From Macrocystis pyrifera (taxonomy: Eukaryota; Sar; Phaeophyceae; Laminariales; Laminariaceae), in assembly GCA_031763025.1 (NCBI GenBank), contig JASSKH010000003.1:11232734-11296733 (forward strand): a stretch of DNA of 64,000 nt, written 5' to 3'. Of this stretch, positions 43,907 to 54,859 are shown in pieces. Position numbers and translations under genes: made by a program. Within the stretch, counting starts at the first letter, position 1; each line of letters begins with the position of its first letter. The notes below the pieces were generated by a model, which saw nothing but the letters and a program-made list of their open reading frames with translations, made no database searches and had not been told where the DNA came from.

Positions 43907-46900
43907 ATGGCGGTAGTCCGCCGGTGGAAATGTGGAGTCTGCAATGCCAAGGCAGGGGACTTGGTGTGCAGCCGGTGCGTGACGCAGGAGGCAGAGCGGC
44001 GAAGGATGGAGCGGGCCGAGCGACTGGAGGCACTGCGCGCCGTTCGCGATGCGGCGGCTTTTGCCGTGCAGGTGATACTTTAATTGTTTGTGTGCTTGTC
44101 TTGCCGACGGGTTTGCACCACCATGCGTTACTGTGTTTGCCTTGTTCTTCGCGAACATATGTGAATACGTACAATATACCTACGTACCTGGTATATTGTT
44201 TTATTTTATTTTCGAACATCATTGTGTATATATGCCACGTATGTATGAATCATTCGGTTGTTTTCTCTTTGTTTATTGTTGCCGCCTTGTGTGCGCGCGG
44301 CTTCCGTCTTCTTGGTCTGATGTTGGGTACGGGAAGAAAGCGCGGTGGGATTCACTGCGGCCATTCACAAAGCTTAAGCCAAGCCACATATCGTACCACG
44401 TGCTGTAAGCTGTGTTCTGAGGGTATCGCGCCGAGCGCATCGTTTTCGGAAAGACCGTCATGCTTGTCATATTGTTCGTGAAACCAAACGTTTCACGTGC
44501 TTCGCCTGCTAGCTTGCCCGCTTCGCTTGCGAAAGACGATGGCCACTTTGAGGGGATTTGCAAGGCCAGCTATACTAGGTGGGTTGTTTGACCCACCGAA
44601 ATGCTGGGCGATGACCACACAAAGAATACCGCGCTTTTTCTCATCATACAGGAAAATCCTCCAGGTATCGTACCATACCATCCCATTTTCCCTTGGGTGT
44701 GGATATCTGGTACTGGTATAATATGTGGATATGGATATTGGATATGGATACGTGGTTATGGATATGTGGATACCAGTGGATAGGTAGATATCGATATGTG
44801 GATATGTGGATTGGATAGTCGTGAGTATATGCACATGGATAGAACTGGGTAGTATGCCCACTAATACATGTCCCGCTGCTTGCCGTTGCTTAAAATACGT
44901 GAAAACCGCGCGGTGCGATTAGGAGCGCCAGGCAGCCGTCCAGCGCGAAGCGCACCTGGAGAAGGAAGCCGCTGATGAGTGCCGCCTCAAGGAGCAAGTT
45001 CGCGAGGTGACCAAGAGGGTCGCTGAAGGTGAGGTTCAGAAGCTAAGGCCCTAGCTGGCGACGACACTGGTGAGCTGTCTATGCGGCGTGCTGCGGTGGT
45101 TACGGGTACGTCGGCGACGACGGGCGTGGCAACAGTTGCATATACCTTCCTGCCGGTTGCAGTGCGCTGTGTATACATGATACAGTATATATACAAAAAT
45201 CACATCTTAGAGCTCTCGAAGCACACCTTCATTAACATCGTAGTTATATTTGTGTCGCGGCGGGAGCAGTGCAGAAACGTATTGGGGGAATCAGTGGGAT
45301 GGGAGAGATTTGCCACGTACGCTGTCGCTGGCGCTTTGGAACGACGCAAAAGGATTTCTTGCAAAAGCTACACAGCTCCCGGTTGTGACCACGTGTTGTA
45401 GCCCTCGACGGGTCTACGGTGTGCTTCGACCAGCCGTCCTCAAGCTTTTGCTCATGCCTCCCTTCGCCCCACCCCTTTCCCTGCCCACCTGCCCGCCCGC
45501 CCGCCTGCCCGCCCGCTAACTCTGCTACAAATCAAATCCCGTCGACAAAAGAACGGATCAAGGTCGCGAGCGCGGCGTTCGCCCTCAAGCACCACCGCGA
45601 CCTGCTCGCCGCGGCGGAGTCCCAGCTGACGCGGGAGCAGATGTCCGCCGCGGAGATGAAGGAGGCGCTGCTGGACGGGCTGAGGCGGCATAGCGAGGAC
45701 GCGGCCCGAACGCTGGGGCAGAGGCGTTGGCGGAAGGTGGTGCAGCTGTTTGTCCTGCTACCCGTCGCACCGTCGATACCGATGAGTGGCCGTTCCCCCC
45801 GCGGCGCGGCGATCTGGGGTGTCGGAAGATTTTGAGCCCGGCGGCGGTGGTGGTGGCGGCGGTGGTGACGGAAGACAAGGCTCTGTTAGGGGGGGGGGAG
45901 GGGAGTGCGAGGAGGGGGGAAGGAGTGGCAAGCGTGGAGCGGGATTGCTGGGCGCCGGGGCGGCGGCTACGGTCAGCGGTGTGAGCACGCTGGTGGACCT
46001 TCCCCTACCGAACAACGGAGACTATAGCCGTGAGTGTGGGGTCATTTGTTTTGCTCTGGTACTCCGTCACCGCTCTTGGCGGAATTATAAGGACCGTTTA
46101 GACGTTATTGTGTGAGGACGTTTCCGTCCATTGGGGTAAGGGTTCACGATTTTTTTGGTGCTGTTGGTGGGTGTGCTCGAGTAAAACTATGCCGTCGGTC
46201 GGCGCCCGAGAGTGGGCGAGTTGCACGCTAGCTTGTAGCGTGGGCTGTTCGGTCACCTATGGTACGACAATGCCGTTTGTCCAGCTCGTTGGGGCAGGGC
46301 TGCGTGCACGATCAATCAAATCCTTTTTTTTTTCAATAGACTTGCATTTGCACGTGGCTTGCTATGGAAGCGACCCCGTCCCTTCGCTCGCCTTGCCAAC
46401 CGCCGAGCCAGATACTGATCGTCACAAAAATAAAAACACATCGGATCGGAGGCGCATGCCCCTTGCCATCGCCCACAGGGGCTGACCTTCGTGCCTGCAC
46501 GCGCGGTGTTAGGCCCCGTCGGGCACGAGCGAGCAAGACTATATTCCACTTCATGCAAGCTAATGTCGCTATCACCCCGGCGCTTGGTCCCAGCGATGTG
46601 TGCCTGGTCGGTGAAAACCCGACTTGCTTCGTCCTGGCATTGTAGGAATTCGTGGGTCTATGGTCACCCGACTACGGCCATGCATGATAATGAGTATACC
46701 CTCCCCCCCGTCGCGCTTGGTGCAAGCAATGTCTGTCTGGTCGGGCCGTTTTTTTTCTAGTCAGACCCTGATGCACACATGATGATCTGAAGTGCTCCGT
46801 CCCGGCATTGTAGGGATGCGAGGGTCTATGGTCATCCGTCTACGGTCATGCATGACTACGAGTAGCTTCCCCCCCTTTGTTCCCTCAAGTTTTGTTGTGT

Positions 46901-49900
46901 GTGTCCCGTACCCCATGCTTGGGTGGTGCTGCGTGTCACTGTTGATATTGATGCCCCATTTACTACTTTGTCATATTCTAGAACTACGGGTAGCTCGTAG
47001 GGGAATAAAAAGGCATACGAAACCCAGTCGGGGCATAGACCAGGGCTGACAGCCGGTCCCCACGTGCATATATGTATGTCCTGTTGGGTTGTCCGCAGAG
47101 GTGCCGGCCGACGTGCTTATGGCCGCGCTGGCGGTGCTGGCCCGCCTACTGGTGGGCGTCGCTTCCTGCCTCGGGGTTTCGCTGCCGCACCCGCTGTTTC
47201 CGGCGGCGTCGACGCGGTACGCCGCCATCTCGGTGGACTCGTCTCCTAGAGAGAGGTGAGAGGTGAACCAAAACGCCGCGCGACTCGGCTGTCCCCGCTG
47301 TCGAATGTTTGGCAAGCATGTTGATTGTTACGAGTGAAAGGAGTTAAATGAGCATCTTGGTGCTAAAGCGCAGCGAGGTACTACGTAGAGCAAAGCGAGT
47401 TGTTAATAGAGTGAAGAGAGTTTCTAATAGGACGAAGGGAGTTGCTATGTCGGGGAGGCATACTGTAGTTTTCAGAACCCACGATGGACCAAAACAGAAA
47501 AGCACATTTTCCCCCATGTTTATGAACGATATTTGGTTATGGTTACTATGTTTCCAGGTGTTATTTGGAGCAAGGCGAGGTGCTTCTATGCAGAGCGAAG
47601 CGAATGGCTACTTTACACGGCCGCCTATTTTATAGAGGGGCAATTTTGAGCTGCACGAACTCGGAATCTCCGTGCCGTCCCGCCGAAAATCTCCTTTTTT
47701 GTGTGTTTTTTATGTACCAATCACGGCAAACAGTGTCCACCACCACCACCACCCACCGGCGCACGCAGTTGACGGTAGTTACAAAAATCTACGGCTGGCG
47801 CGAGTTCCTTAGCGAAAACCACGTACCCCACATTTCACGGTTCACGAATTCGGTGCCGTTCTCTGTCCGGAAGCACCCCACGCAACCGCCAACGTTCGCC
47901 AGGAATGCCTCCGCCGCCGCCGTGGCCACATCACTTGCGCCTGCATACCGTATGACACTGGGTGATAAGATAACACCCCCCCCTCAGAAAAAAATCTCAA
48001 GCTAATTTTTACTCGACATCGGTGAGAGTGCAAACGCCAAGCGATACATACGTCTACGGGAAAGGTATCGGCGAGATTTTTCCAAAGCCACGGTCATTCC
48101 GGTTGCGAGCGCTCTCCTTGTTGTGGAGAAAAGCTGTTCGGAAACTCCTCCCGGGGGGTGTGTCATCTTGCTTATGACAAAGTATAGGCCTGTCCCGGCT
48201 TGCCCCACCACACCAGAGGAATACCAAACACATTTATTAATCATCGCGTCGTTACTCCATCCTGGTGCTACTGTAGATAGGACTGCCCTCCGGCTGCGCG
48301 TGGCGGCCTGTTGTCTCTGCGCCCCCCCCCCCCCCCACACACCCGCACCCTGCAGATGGTGTGTTGCGTGTCGTAGCTCTAAGAGTCATGTCTTTGGGAC
48401 GGCGGCAGCAGTGGCATGGGTTCCCAGCAGCATGTTGGTGCGCTGTTGGAAGCGCCCTCGGCTGAGGCTGAGATGAATTCCTACTCTCGAGCGCTCTTTT
48501 TTTATTGTCCCCACTCAACTCGGTTTGTTTTGTTTCTGACGTTGTTCCTGACCCTGCTCTTCGCTCACAGAACTTACATGCAGCGCAAAAAATGACCGCC
48601 CGCGCCCTTCTCCGCGCCGCCCCGTCCCGCCCCGTCCCCTCGCATCCTGAAAGGTCCAGCCAGTACCCTCTGTGTCCCCCGTCCAAGATGGCGGAGATAG
48701 GGGTCATGGGGGCAACTTCCATGGTGTGCAATACGGTGGGCGCGTTCGAAACTGCGCTGGATCTACTGCGAAGGTATGAACGAGGGCGACAGGCATTTAC
48801 TACCGCAAGAAAATGTCCCGACACTAAGATCAACTAGCTTGTCCCCAACAGCGTTGGTGCTGTTCTAAATGGGTTAGGTCACGAGGGCTGTCCAGTGTCC
48901 CGGGAGGGTATTTCTGGCACACCGTTCGGCTCATTGTAGGTGCGTCCATTTGACCCAGCGGAGCGAACAAATCAGACAAGAAGGAGCATTGCCGTCTTTG
49001 CTTTTTGGCTTTGGGAGGTAGTATTGATAGTACGTGTACGTAGAAGCATACCCGGTATACCAGGTACAGAGCAAAGTAAAATTCCAGGAGAGTTCTAAAA
49101 TATGCCACGTGGAGAACCCCCCTCGGAAAAAATCGGGGTCACGGGTTGGACAGAGCCGTTTTTTTTTCGGCGTGTTTATGGCGTTGCTCCGTGCCTGCTT
49201 CATTGCCTACGAAGTATTTGTGATTGGGTGAGTGGCTGGGTGGATGGGTGGGTATGTGCGTGGGTGCGTGGGTGCGTGGGTGGGTGGGTGGGTGCATGTG
49301 AGTGTTTGCGCGTGCCCTGCGTGTTTTCACTTGATTTGCCGCCCCGTTGTCGTTGACTGCTGCTGTAGAAGGTGATGCATGCGTACACCTTAGGTATGGG
49401 TCCAGGCCTGCACAAGAAAAACGTTCGGCAACGATTCGAAGATTGACATCCCCTTCCGTCACGTGTGGTCGAGATGGGCGCCCTATTACGGGGGTCCATA
49501 GTTAATAGGACCTATGGTATACATAAAAAAAACTATATATTTACCTATTTTTACCAACAGTTTTTGGTCCTATTTACTATGGTCCCCCGTAATAGGTGCG
49601 CGTCATGGTTACATGATTCGATTCGTCTCCCATGCTTGCTTGTTGCTCGTACTCACGCGTTAAAAAAAATGTTTTCCTTTTTTTTTCGGCGCTGGCCAAT
49701 ATTGTCTTTGGCCTCGGGTTGGCAGCGACGTAGTGCACCTCTGCGTGGAGGGTGCGAGGGTGCCCGTGGACAGACTGTGGCCCGCCGAAGCGCTCCTCCT
49801 CAACCTTTGGGAGCTACAGCAACACGCGATCTCGGAGCTGCGAAGGTGACAGAATAGCTCTGTTTTGTGCTCGCTCTGTCTCGTGCTTTCGTGCTTGCCG

Positions 49901-50749
49901 TGTCCTCGTACATGGCACCTTTCTCTCTCTTTCCTCTCCCTCCCTGTGGTACCTATATATGCTCTCTCTTTGTCTTCGTCTTCGCTATCTCTCCCCCCCT
50001 CCTTTTTATATACTGTAGTAATGCGTGTTTCTCTGTCTCTGTCTCTTCTTCGCCAATTTTTTATGTTTTGTTCGTTCGGTCTATGTCTGTAAGTTAACGT
50101 TGTATCGGTCTTGGGTTGAGTGCGCGTTTTCTTCCTGTCGTCCAGAGGTAAACATGGAACTATGCAGTAGCACGAGGAGCGATGGAGCGCGGAGATGCGC
50201 AGTGTCATTTGAAACCGGACGCAGACATAATCGACTGGGAAATCACCTTTCCCCGCACACGAGCACTCTTGGTTCAGCCTGCACCGCACGGATCAACACG
50301 ACAACAATCTCTTGCAAACATGCGACCGGACAAGTATTGATTTGGAAACTTGTTCGCCATACGAATATATGTACACATGTATTCATGCTGCGATTTTCGG
50401 GGGGGGTATGCGGACGTTCGATGCCGTGCCTGTATAGCCTCGTTCGGCGCAAAACTGTCTAGCTTTTTGGACAGCTTTACCGTGCCTAACCGGCGTCTCC
50501 TTTCAATCACGCAGTGCCTTCGTGCCTGAGTCTCATGCTCAACATTTGAATATTGTATGACCCCCGCTCTCCTATGCTGCGTCGCCCGTGTTCAATGTGT
50601 TGCGTGCACCTTCGCCAGTTCATCTCCGGTGGTTGACGTTCCCGTACCTATGCCGCGAGACCCGCCCGAGGTGAGCAGCAGGAGGCAAGGGGTAGAATGC
50701 GTGGAAGCCGCGTCGCGGGGCGTCGGGGTCGCGGGGCGAGGGAGGAGCA

Positions 50750-50784
<35 letters not shown>

Positions 50785-51988
50785 GTACTCGATAGGACAG
50801 ATGTACTCGATCTCATGCATGGCCGTAGTCGTATGACCATAGACCCTCGCATCCCTACAATGCCGGGACGGAACATGTCAGGTTTTCACCGACCAGGCAG
50901 ACATTGCTTGCACCAAGCGCGAAGCGCCGTGAGGTGTCTGGCGAGTCGCATGAAGGGTGAGCTGCATCCTACTAAGAACCGCTTGTGAGGCGGACTTGCA
51001 TATGGATGACAGCTTCAATGAGTTAGTTTAATTTCTGGTGTAGCCACTTCCAGAGACAGCAATGAGAGTACTATGTAACTGCCTCTTGGGTGCCTTACCT
51101 TGAACACTACGTGATACGATCAATTCCCTTGTGCAGAGTAAAGGTTCTTTACTTCGCACAAATGATCTAACTAGACGACCAGCTGTGGGCGACCGCCAAA
51201 AAAAAAAAAACAAAAAAAAAAACGGTACCCTGGATGTCTAGCTCACGTAGTGAGCGGCACGTTTTACAGTGTCTTTGCCAACCGACGCCAACCCAACCCA
51301 TATATAATATATATAATAGGGGGGGGGGGGGGGGGAGGGGGGGGGGTATTGGATTGACCGGTGTCATTCCTTCGCCTTTGGGTTCTTGTGAGCACGCGAA
51401 CCAAGCCGTAGTGTATATTCTATTAATACGTGCGTTCATTCTCTCTTTTCCGATGTGGCGAGTGTGACACACATCGTACCCTAAGCACGAATTGAGCACC
51501 ATACCGTACTGCAATTTATTATGCACGGGCCACCGATTGATGAACGTAACCGGGAAGGGAAGATTGCATCCCGTGGTTATTCTCATCGAATTCGTGCCGC
51601 TTTCCTCGTACATGCACGACGTGAAACGCATGTGTGTGTACATACACAGCGAGCGGACGGTCAGCGGCAAGCGATACTCGGCTTCCATCGTTCTGGTGAG
51701 GCACGAGGAGGAGGAGCAGGCGCAGGCCAAGGAACGGGGGGGGCGGCAGGCAGGGATTGGGTGCCGGGGCAAGGCGGGCAAGATGGTCGCCGTGCACCAA
51801 GTTCGTTGGACCCAACCTCCGCGGCAGCAGCAGCACCGGGAGGGGTGGAGGACGAGGAAGCCACTTACGAGTTTGTCGTCGGCGATGGAGTTGTAGAGAG
51901 TGAGAATGGGGGCGCCACTGGTAGGGGTTGGTCTTCCTGGGGGTCGCGGTTGGCGGCCACGGGTAGTGGCGGGAGGCTTAGTGGCTAG
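43907..51988 (+). CDS. ATG14: ATG14-like autophagy protein (UVRAG/Barkor superfamily)
   Basis: Exons: 43907-44071, 44923-45028, 45552-46029, 47099-47255, 48654-48773, 49726-49845 and 50619-50670. All phases agree once one C is removed from the run at 45794-45799. Last coding is probably about 51650-51988 (DEEATYEFVVGDG), unresolved. The N-terminus has CGVC and CSRC, the zinc-binding pair of ATG14, then coiled coil (EAERRRMERAERLEALRAVR) and RRWRKVVQLFVLLPV, LVDLPLPNN, LAVLARLLVGVASCLGVSLP, SSQYPLCPPSK and VVHLCVEGARVPV. ATG14 targets the class III PI3-kinase complex (Vps34, Vps15, Beclin) to autophagosome formation sites. Introns carry a MITE and poly-C-tailed elements. UVRAG/Vps38 is the alternative; the N-terminal cysteines favour ATG14. 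Confidence 0.78.
44690..44822. repeat. GGATAT-rich repeat
   Basis: Imperfect TGGATATGGATAT units in ATG14 intron 1. Confidence 0.65.
46580..46880 (+). mobile_element. Two truncated poly-C-tailed elements
   Basis: The first (46580-46705) has TGGTCGGTGAAAACCCGACT and GCCATGCATGATAATGAGTA, then a C-rich end. The second (46706-46880) has CTCCGTCCCGGCATTGTAGG and GGTCATGCATGACTACGAGT, then CCCCCCC. Intron 3 of the ATG14-like gene. Confidence 0.7.
47366..47455. repeat. About 21-bp tandem repeat
   Basis: Four diverged units of the type AGCGAGTTGTTAATAGAGTGA, with a further related unit near 47572. ATG14 intron 4. Confidence 0.5.
49215..49310. repeat. GTGGGTG-rich tract
   Basis: Imperfect GTGGGTGC units in ATG14 intron 5. 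Confidence 0.7.
49486..49592. mobile_element. 107-bp MITE, TTACGGGGG family, TA-flanked
   Basis: Ends TTACGGGGGTCCATAGTTAA and TTTACTATGGTCCCCCGTAA are nearly perfect inverted repeats, flanked by TA. The best-preserved copy; it sits in ATG14 intron 5. Confidence 0.85.
50747..51347 (-). mobile_element. Poly-C-tailed element, long form between two G runs
   Basis: A G run of about 34, GTGTACTCGATAGGACAGAT, then the short unit to about 51045. The extension follows (CTGCCTCTTGGGTGCCTTAC, AAGGTTCTTTACTTCGC, an A run, CTCACGTAGTGAGCGGCACG), ending in (TA)n and a second G run at 51318-51347. It matches 36440-37145. ATG14 intron 7. Confidence 0.78.
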
Positions 51989-52545
51989 TGAAGAAAAACT
52001 TTCATCTTGCCATTTTTTGGGTATGTAACTGAAAATAGACAGGTTTCGGAGTTGTCAGGCGATACTGTACGCTAGCTGGTGCGTACCAGATACCAGGTAC
52101 CTGGCATAAATTAAGGGCCAATGGCATGTATTTATTTATTCCGTGCAACTTTCCGTTTTTAGTTTTTATGAACTCACGCTTTTTTGCTATGAATTTGACT
52201 TGACGCTACGAGACAACCACTCATTTGTGTTTTGAGTTGTTTGTTTTTTTTTGCGAGGTTGGCCCTCATGTACATGTGGGTTATTTTTTGTTTATGTGCC
52301 TTGCCTTATTGCCTCGGCTGGCCGACGGGACCACGCTCCACGTGTCTACGTCGTGCTGGTATCCAATTGCGTCAATCGTTTTTTCCAGATCGGAAGAATC
52401 AATGTGTATTTTTTTAAACACCAAAGTATCATATCATACGTCAGTGGCATGGAAAACGACCTTAATTTGTTGTGATTTACATATACCTGGTATCACTTTG
52501 CGCTACATACCCATCCATGTGGTACAATCACGCACATTATGCTGT

Positions 52546-53416
52546 ATGGCTCGATCAAAGACCAATCCAAGGGAAAGTCCCGGAGTGAGTACAGCCAGAG
52601 CCGGCAGTGGGCGTGGACACGGCTCACCGAGGCCTCAGTCAGTCTGCATGTCTGCATGGCGGTCTGCATCACAGTTAGTTGATGCTGTATAGGAGACCGC
52701 GGTTTGACCTCTTGATTGACCGTCCCCCACATTAAAACCAGTATAACACAACCAAAATAGCAACCATCATTCTTGACGCGCCCAAAAATACTGGTCTCCT
52801 AAAAGCAGCATATTTGGTCTACATCGCGGTAGAGGGTGTGTCTAAACAGAATCGAGATAGAAAATCGAAAATCGAAATTATAATAAACAAGGCGCTGATT
52901 GATCCCTGGTCAAAGCATGTTCCCCTTCGTTTTTTTTAGGTTCCGAGAATGAATGATTTACAACCCATTGCCAAAATAAAAAAGCTGACCGCTGGAAATC
53001 GAAAGCACGAACGGCAGCAATTGAGCCCGTACTACTACTGGTCAGCGCAGCCACGTCAAAATATCACATCAGGACCGCTGTACACAGCACCCAACCCACA
53101 GCTAGCACGGCAACACAGCCGCACAGACCGTCGTAAACAGTCAGCAGGCGAGCCACAACACCAGCCCAGACGTTCTCGGGCCTTTGAACCCAAGCTTTCA
53201 ACTGCTGCAACCTGCGCGATTTTTGGATCAAATTCCGAGCCAATGAGTTCATTACCGTACTTCCGCCAATCCGAAAAGAGCGTAACTACGCGGCACAGTA
53301 GCGCAGAGCCCAAGTTCACAGCACAGCACCAACCACAAAAAAAACATGCTGGCATTCTTTTTTTGTTTTCGTACTCAGGTCAGAGAAAGCCTCGAGTGCG
53401 CCCACGGCTCTCGTAG
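52546..53416 (+). CDS. Candidate small two-exon gene, family unknown
   Basis: An ATG at 52546 opens MARSKTNPRESPG and stops at a strong GTGAGT donor after 52584. A T-run acceptor at 52939 leads, in phase 0, into VPRMNDLQPIAKIKKLTAGN and an open frame to 53416. The product would be 171 residues, basic and Gln/Ser-rich with no recognisable domain. The first 40 residues look most protein-like; the rest may include unspliced intron. Confidence 0.35.
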
Positions 53417-53534
53417 ACTTGATTGAATGCGGCAGTTCCTCTGACTCTGAGTGCACGGTGTGCTACTGCTTGCTGTGGATATTCCCCTATTGTTGCCCTT
53501 TATTTTTACAGTGAACGTTTTAACCTGTCTTGCG

Positions 53535-53562
53535 TCCCCCCCCCCCCCCCCCCCCCCCGTTG
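53535..53562. repeat. C homopolymer of about 24
   Basis: Long C run in GCGTCCCC...GTTGATTG, not beside a recognisable element terminus. Confidence 0.8.
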
Positions 53563-53789
53563 ATTGCGGAAACGCGACACGCAAACATGACAGCAACATG
53601 CATCCGAATCAAATGAAGTCTGTCGCGTACCTGGTATTATATACTTTAGTTTGCCTCGCAGCTGTGTCGCTAACTCGGAACAGAAATACATGACGGGTAC
53701 CTGATATATACATACATATGATATTCTACTGATGGAAGTGTGGGAAGTTGCTCGTATACTGTACATGGCCGTCCAGCAAAAAAAAAGCT

Positions 53790-54029
53790 TACTCTGGGGG
53801 ACAGCACGCCAACGATATTTGGCGCTGCAAGCAAAAAGCGTTCGGGTTCAAGCTGCAGGACAGCGATATACGTGGAGGCTTCCCAGGACCTGACCACCCC
53901 AATCGAGTAGCTATATCAGCAGCTGCGTCAGGCACTTCACCAGGGCCTGTCTTCGGGGGCAAGAGGGAAGGACGGCTTGTGTGCACGGGTCACGGGAACG
54001 CTGCCCTCGCCCATCAGGCCACCACCAGG
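53790..54029 (+). CDS. Candidate isolated exon, family unknown
   Basis: An open plus frame reads HANDIWRCKQKAFGFKLQDS, then GGFPGPDHPNRVAISAAASG, and ends at AGG before GTAATA at 54030. I could not link it by phase to the exons at 52546 or 54860. Confidence 0.3.
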
Positions 54030-54470
54030 GTAATATGTGTCTACCTCGTTTTTTTTTTTTTTTTTGTACCAGTGTATCAAGCAAGTAAGTAGCTTTTAGC
54101 GTTTTTACAAGAATCAAGACGGATACTACTGACGTCGAACGTTTGGTGGAAAGAACGGTTTAGAGTGAAAACAATCACACAGAGTATGTTTGTCATCGAA
54201 AGGTAGAGTGTTCTTCTTGGACAACTACTTGGAATTAGAGTTGGATTGTTTTGGTGGTGACTCGGACAGGGCGAGGAACAGAAGAGAGATTGCAGAAGGC
54301 AGATTCTACGAAGTTGGGCTGTAGAGAGAGGGGAAAGGTAGGGAACGGAGGCAGAGGGAGCATGGAGAAACATAATGCGATACTGCGATCCACGCTCTTC
54401 ACTCTCCATCCGTCGTTGATCGCACGTTGATCTTGATATCCTGATGTGATACTCGTCTATTTACGGGGGA

Positions 54471-54627
54471 TCATAGTAAATAGGACCTACGGTATACACA
54501 AAAACCTATATATTTTCCTGTTTTTAATGAGACGGTAATACTGAGGTCGCGCCTCATTACCACCAATTACTATTAATAGTACTAATAATAGTTGGTCCTA
54601 TTTACTACTATGCATGGTCTCCCGTAA
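54471..54627. mobile_element. MITE, TTACGGGGG family, with internal insertion
   Basis: Left end TTACGGGGGATCATAGTAAA, core CCTATATATTTTCCTGTTTT, about 50 extra bases (GAGACGGTAATACTGAGGTC and on), then TTGGTCCTATTTACTACTAT and a damaged right end CTCCCGTAA. Confidence 0.7.
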
Positions 54628-54859
54628 TTCGGCCAATCTACAGCAGTGATAGTATCAAAAAGTGACAGTCCCGCACTTTCCGACCGTTACACTTTTACAG
54701 TAGTAGTATTATATCGTACGTATGACTCGTACGACTTCGTATTTGCCTCGTACACTCGTCCTTTTAGACATCGTACGCGAAACCTATAATAATGGAGGAC
54801 CGGGATATCGATCGAGAAGGGCTCGCCGCTACTACTGCTGCAGTAGCGTAGATAGAGCA

